Assembly (NCBI RefSeq): GCF_022213065.1
Contig: NZ_JAKLJA010000011.1
Coordinates: 62,001-126,000 of the forward strand
Direction of reading: 5' to 3'
DNA: 64,000 bases
Source: Paraburkholderia tagetis
Lineage (GTDB): Bacteria; Pseudomonadota; Gammaproteobacteria; Burkholderiales; Burkholderiaceae
Each line of letters starts with the position of its first letter. Position 1 is the first letter of the stretch. This document shows, one piece after another, positions 61,270 through 64,000 of the stretch. The notes beneath the pieces were generated by a model. The model had not been told where the DNA came from and made no database searches. It was given only the letters and a program-made list of their open reading frames with translations. The translations under genes and the position numbers were made by a program.

Positions 61270-62130
61270 ATGAAGCTGGTACGGTGGGGACAGCCGGGCG
61301 CTGAAAAGCCGGGCGTGCTGGATAGCGAAGGGCAGGTACGCAGCCTCGTCGGCGTCGTCGACGACTGGTACGGCAAGGCGTTGACGGATGGTTCGCTCGG
61401 GCGCGTCGCGGCGCTCGATTTGCGTGCGCTGCCGCTCGTGGCTCCTGGCGAGAGGCTTGGGCCATGCGTCGGCGCGGTAGGAAAGCTGGTCTGTGTCGGC
61501 CTGAATTACACGGACCATGCGGCGGAAGCCGGGATGGCGCTGCCGAAAGAGCCGATCCTCTTCCTGAAGGCGACAAGCGCGATCAATGGTCCATTCGATC
61601 CCGTCCAGATCCCGCGCGGCGCGCAGAAGGTGGACTGGGAAGTCGAGCTCGGGATTGTGATCGGCAAGGCCGCACGCTATTTGTCGGAAGAAAACGCGCT
61701 GTCACACGTTGCCGGCTACTGCGTCGTGAACGACGTGTCGGAGCGCGCGTATCAACTCGAGCGCGGTGGGCAGTGGGACAAGGGCAAGGCAGCGGACACG
61801 TTCGGTCCGCTGGGACCGTGGCTTGTCACCGCGGATGAGGTGCCGGATCCGCAGGCGTTGTCGCTGTGGCTCGACGTGGACGGCGTGCGGCGTCAGGACG
61901 GCAATACGCGTGACATGATCTTTGGCGTCGCGGAACTGGTCTCTTACATCAGCGGCTTCATGAGCCTGCAGCCCGGCGACGTGATCGCAACGGGCACGCC
62001 AGCCGGTGTCGGCATGGGCCTGAAACCGCCTGTTTATCTGCAAGCCGGACAAACGGTATGCGCCGGTATCGTCGGCCTCGGCGAGCAACACTCGTCCTTC
62101 GTTGCGTTCGACGCTTCATTGCAGGCGTGA
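61270..62130 (+). CDS. fumarylacetoacetate hydrolase family protein
   Basis: A 286-residue FAH-fold enzyme. It has KLVCVGLNYTDHAAEAGM near 77 with the catalytic His, metal ligands in VDWEVELGIVIGKAARYL near 122 and NDVSERAYQLERGGQWDKGK near 153, and GDVIATGTPAGVGMG near 238. Relatives cleave or hydrate 2,4-diketo acids, including diketo-3-deoxy-fuconate hydrolase and acylpyruvase. GGGAGG lies before the ATG at 61270. It is the first gene of a tightly packed operon. Confidence 0.9.
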   Translation: MKLVRWGQPGAEKPGVLDSEGQVRSLVGVVDDWYGKALTDGSLGRVAALDLRALPLVAPGERLGPCVGAVGKLVCVGLNYTDHAAEAGMALPKEPILFLKATSAINGPFDPVQIPRGAQKVDWEVELGIVIGKAARYLSEENALSHVAGYCVVNDVSERAYQLERGGQWDKGKAADTFGPLGPWLVTADEVPDPQALSLWLDVDGVRRQDGNTRDMIFGVAELVSYISGFMSLQPGDVIATGTPAGVGMGLKPPVYLQAGQTVCAGIVGLGEQHSSFVAFDASLQA

Positions 62131-62131
62131 C

Positions 62132-63382
62132 ATGGCCGATACCGTCACATGTGTCGACGATCTGCAGCGGCTCGCGCGCCGGCGCGTGCCGAAGATCTTC
62201 TACGACTACGTGGACAGCGGTTCGTGGACGGAATCCACCTATCGCGCGAACGAGGTCGATCTCGGCCAGCTAAAGTTCCGCCAGCGTGTCGGTTGCAACG
62301 TCGATATGATCCGCACCGCTGCCACGCTGCTCGGCCGTCCGTGCAGCCTGCCCGTGGCGCTCGCGCCGACCGGCCTCGCCGGCATGATTCACGCCGACGG
62401 CGAGATCCTCGCGGCCCGCGCGGCTGCCAGATTCGGCGTGCCCTTCACGCTATCGACGGTCAGCATCTGCTCGATCGAGGACGTCGCCGAGCATGTCGCA
62501 GAGCCGTTCTGGTTCCAGCTGTACATGATGAAGGACCGCGATTTCATCGTCCGGCTGATCGAGCGCGCGCGTAACGCGGGCTGCTCCGCGCTCGTGCTGA
62601 CGCTCGATCTGCCTCTCCAAGGCCAGCGTCACAAGGACGTGCGCAACGGCCTCTCGGTGCCGCCGAAGCTGAATCTGCGCACCCTGTCGACGATGATGGC
62701 ACGTCCTGCGTGGTGCGCGCGGATGCTCGGCACGCGGCGGCGCACCTTCGGCAACATCGTTGGGCATGCCAAGGGTGTAACAGACACGTTCGCGTTCGCC
62801 GAGTGGGTGAGCCGCCAGTTCGACCGCACGGTGACGTGGGACGACATTGGCTGGATCAAGCGGCACTGGGGGGGACGGCTCATCGTCAAGGGCATACTCG
62901 ACGCGGACGACGCGCGCCGTGCGGTTGCAGCAGGCGCCGATGCGATCATTGTGTCGAATCACGGCGGGAGGCAACTTGACGGCGCCCCGTCGTCGATCAG
63001 TGCGTTGCCCGCCATTGCCGCAGCCGTCGGTCAGCAGACGGAAGTGCTGATGGACGGCGGCATCCGCAGCGGCCAGGACGTGCTGCGTGCGCTCGCGTGG
63101 GGCGCGCACGGCGTGATGATCGGCCGTGCGTTCCTGTACGGCCTCGGCGCGCTCGGCGAGGCGGGCGTTACCCGCACGCTCGAACTCATTCATAAGGAAC
63201 TCGAATCAACGATGGCGTTGTGCGGCATCACCGACGTCGCCGACGTCGGCCGCGACGCCATCGTGACAACCGCACCCGTCGCCGCGTCCGCACGGCCGGA
63301 GAACGCATGCCGGCTTGCCGGAGAAAGTGGTCTATCTGTTATTGCCTGGTTTGAACAGCTCATTCGCCAAGGAGACATATGA
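62132..63382 (+). CDS. FMN-dependent alpha-hydroxy-acid dehydrogenase (LldD-like)
   Basis: A 416-residue TIM-barrel flavoprotein of the L-lactate dehydrogenase/glycolate oxidase family. The N-terminal RVPKIFYDYVDSGSWTESTY, the FMN-binding LAPTGLAGMIHADGE near 78 and the active-site signature SNHGGRQLDGAPSSI near 272 are all present, with the catalytic His in SNHGGRQ. The substrate is a 2-hydroxy acid, probably not simply lactate given its FAH and decarboxylase neighbours. It begins 1 base after the FAH stop. Confidence 0.92.
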   Translation: MADTVTCVDDLQRLARRRVPKIFYDYVDSGSWTESTYRANEVDLGQLKFRQRVGCNVDMIRTAATLLGRPCSLPVALAPTGLAGMIHADGEILAARAAARFGVPFTLSTVSICSIEDVAEHVAEPFWFQLYMMKDRDFIVRLIERARNAGCSALVLTLDLPLQGQRHKDVRNGLSVPPKLNLRTLSTMMARPAWCARMLGTRRRTFGNIVGHAKGVTDTFAFAEWVSRQFDRTVTWDDIGWIKRHWGGRLIVKGILDADDARRAVAAGADAIIVSNHGGRQLDGAPSSISALPAIAAAVGQQTEVLMDGGIRSGQDVLRALAWGAHGVMIGRAFLYGLGALGEAGVTRTLELIHKELESTMALCGITDVADVGRDAIVTTAPVAASARPENACRLAGESGLSVIAWFEQLIRQGDI

Positions 63383-64000
63383 TGTTCGGTAACTACAAGA
63401 TGCACGAAAACAGCGGCGTCAATCCGCCTTATTCGCCCGCGTATCCGGTCGAGTGGGAGTGCCCGCTGCGCACGCTCGAAGTCGTCACGCGCGTGGATCA
63501 GGCGAAGGTCCGCGAGTTGCTGAAGGACACGCCTTTCGAACTGGTCAACGACCGCGTCGCGTTCCGTTTCATGCTGTCGCCGGGGCATACGCTCGCGGTG
63601 CACTCGGGGGCGATGTTCGACCTGATGGTAACGGTGCCCGTGCGTTACGAAGACCTGTTCACCCAGACGCACATCTTCATGTATTGCAGCGACCCGATGG
63701 GGATTGCGGCGGGCCGCGAGCTGTTCGGCTACACGAAGAAGGACACCGACTACGCGTTCGACGAAACGGCGGACGGCAAGGTGAGCGGCTGGGTCCGCCG
63801 CCGCAAGGTGCCGCTCGCGGACTTTAGCTTCACGCCTGATCCGGACGCGCCGCTTGTTCTGCTCACGGACGAAGCCGAGCAGCCGGCGGGCGAGATTCAC
63901 GTGCGCCGGCTGCCCGACCCGTCGAAGCTGGGCATTGCCTATGCCGACGTCGTCTATCGTCGCACGCCGCTGCGCTACACCGAGCCGGTGCGCGGCCGGA
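63379..64000 (+). CDS. acetoacetate decarboxylase family protein, 3' end beyond right edge
   Basis: About 207 codons are visible. The start MMFGNYKMHENSGVNPPYSP and the segment GRELFGYTKKDTDYAF match acetoacetate decarboxylase-like proteins; the first Lys of YTKK is the expected Schiff-base residue. Relatives act as decarboxylases, or as aldolase-dehydratases on other 2-oxo acids. The ATG overlaps the lldD stop (ATGA) after an AAGGAG site, so the three genes form one operon. Confidence 0.88.
   Translation, partial: MMFGNYKMHENSGVNPPYSPAYPVEWECPLRTLEVVTRVDQAKVRELLKDTPFELVNDRVAFRFMLSPGHTLAVHSGAMFDLMVTVPVRYEDLFTQTHIFMYCSDPMGIAAGRELFGYTKKDTDYAFDETADGKVSGWVRRRKVPLADFSFTPDPDAPLVLLTDEAEQPAGEIHVRRLPDPSKLGIAYADVVYRRTPLRYTEPVRGR

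Overview
The window is about 64 kb of GC-rich DNA. Gene content and synteny point to the chromosome of a beta-proteobacterium of the Burkholderiaceae, probably close to Paraburkholderia, Caballeronia or Burkholderia. Supporting signs are a BPSS1780-family membrane protein, a DUF3563 miniprotein, a xseB-ispA-dxs-folE2 block, a rpsU-yqeY-dnaG-rpoD operon, a Burkholderia-type three-subunit FAD glucose dehydrogenase, and the acidic and N-terminal extensions of RpoD. The genus is inferred, not proven. No rRNA, CRISPR array, intact prophage or intact transposon was seen.

Region 1 (1-15801, minus strand) is one long alpha-glucan/trehalose operon, transcribed glgE, treS-maltokinase, glgB, glgX, treZ, malQ; malQ runs off the left edge. 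Most junctions overlap by 4-8 bases. TreS and its fused kinase turn trehalose into maltose-1-phosphate, GlgE polymerises it and GlgB branches the product. GlgX, MalQ and TreZ trim the glucan and release trehalose; the TreY partner is presumably beyond the edge. The GlgE carries a second, apparently acid-less GH13-like domain at its N-terminus.

Region 2 (16-38 kb) is mixed. It holds a DUF1345 membrane protein, a Tat-exported FAD/cytochrome c sugar dehydrogenase (gamma-alpha-beta), a PP1-like phosphatase, a RES/Xre toxin-antitoxin pair and a secreted low-complexity protein. It continues with a LysR-tautomerase pair, DUF465, a CYTH-CHAD protein, ModE, PAP2, a PHB-depolymerase-like esterase, DUF3563, BPSS1780, ThrB, AMP nucleosidase and a split chromate transporter with a divergent LysR regulator.

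Region 3 (38-59.5 kb) is core housekeeping: LOG-type hydrolase, polA, NDH-2, an exported dienelactone hydrolase, a rhodanese, a Rieske oxygenase, the isoprenoid genes xseB-ispA-dxs, folE2, tsaD, a BaiN-like flavoprotein and the rpsU-yqeY-dnaG-rpoD operon. rpoD shows an apparent frameshift in its non-conserved N-terminal extension.

Region 4 (59.5-64 kb) starts with a tRNA that has a CAU anticodon and a long variable arm. A decayed IS5-type transposase and an accessory catabolic unit follow: a double-winged-helix FCD regulator divergent from FAH hydrolase, FMN hydroxy-acid dehydrogenase and acetoacetate-decarboxylase-like genes. This looks like the edge of acquired DNA beside a tRNA.

Short tandem repeats of 10-13 bp recur in intergenic regions, mostly just after genes, and several perfect hairpins or palindromes mark terminators and likely operators.
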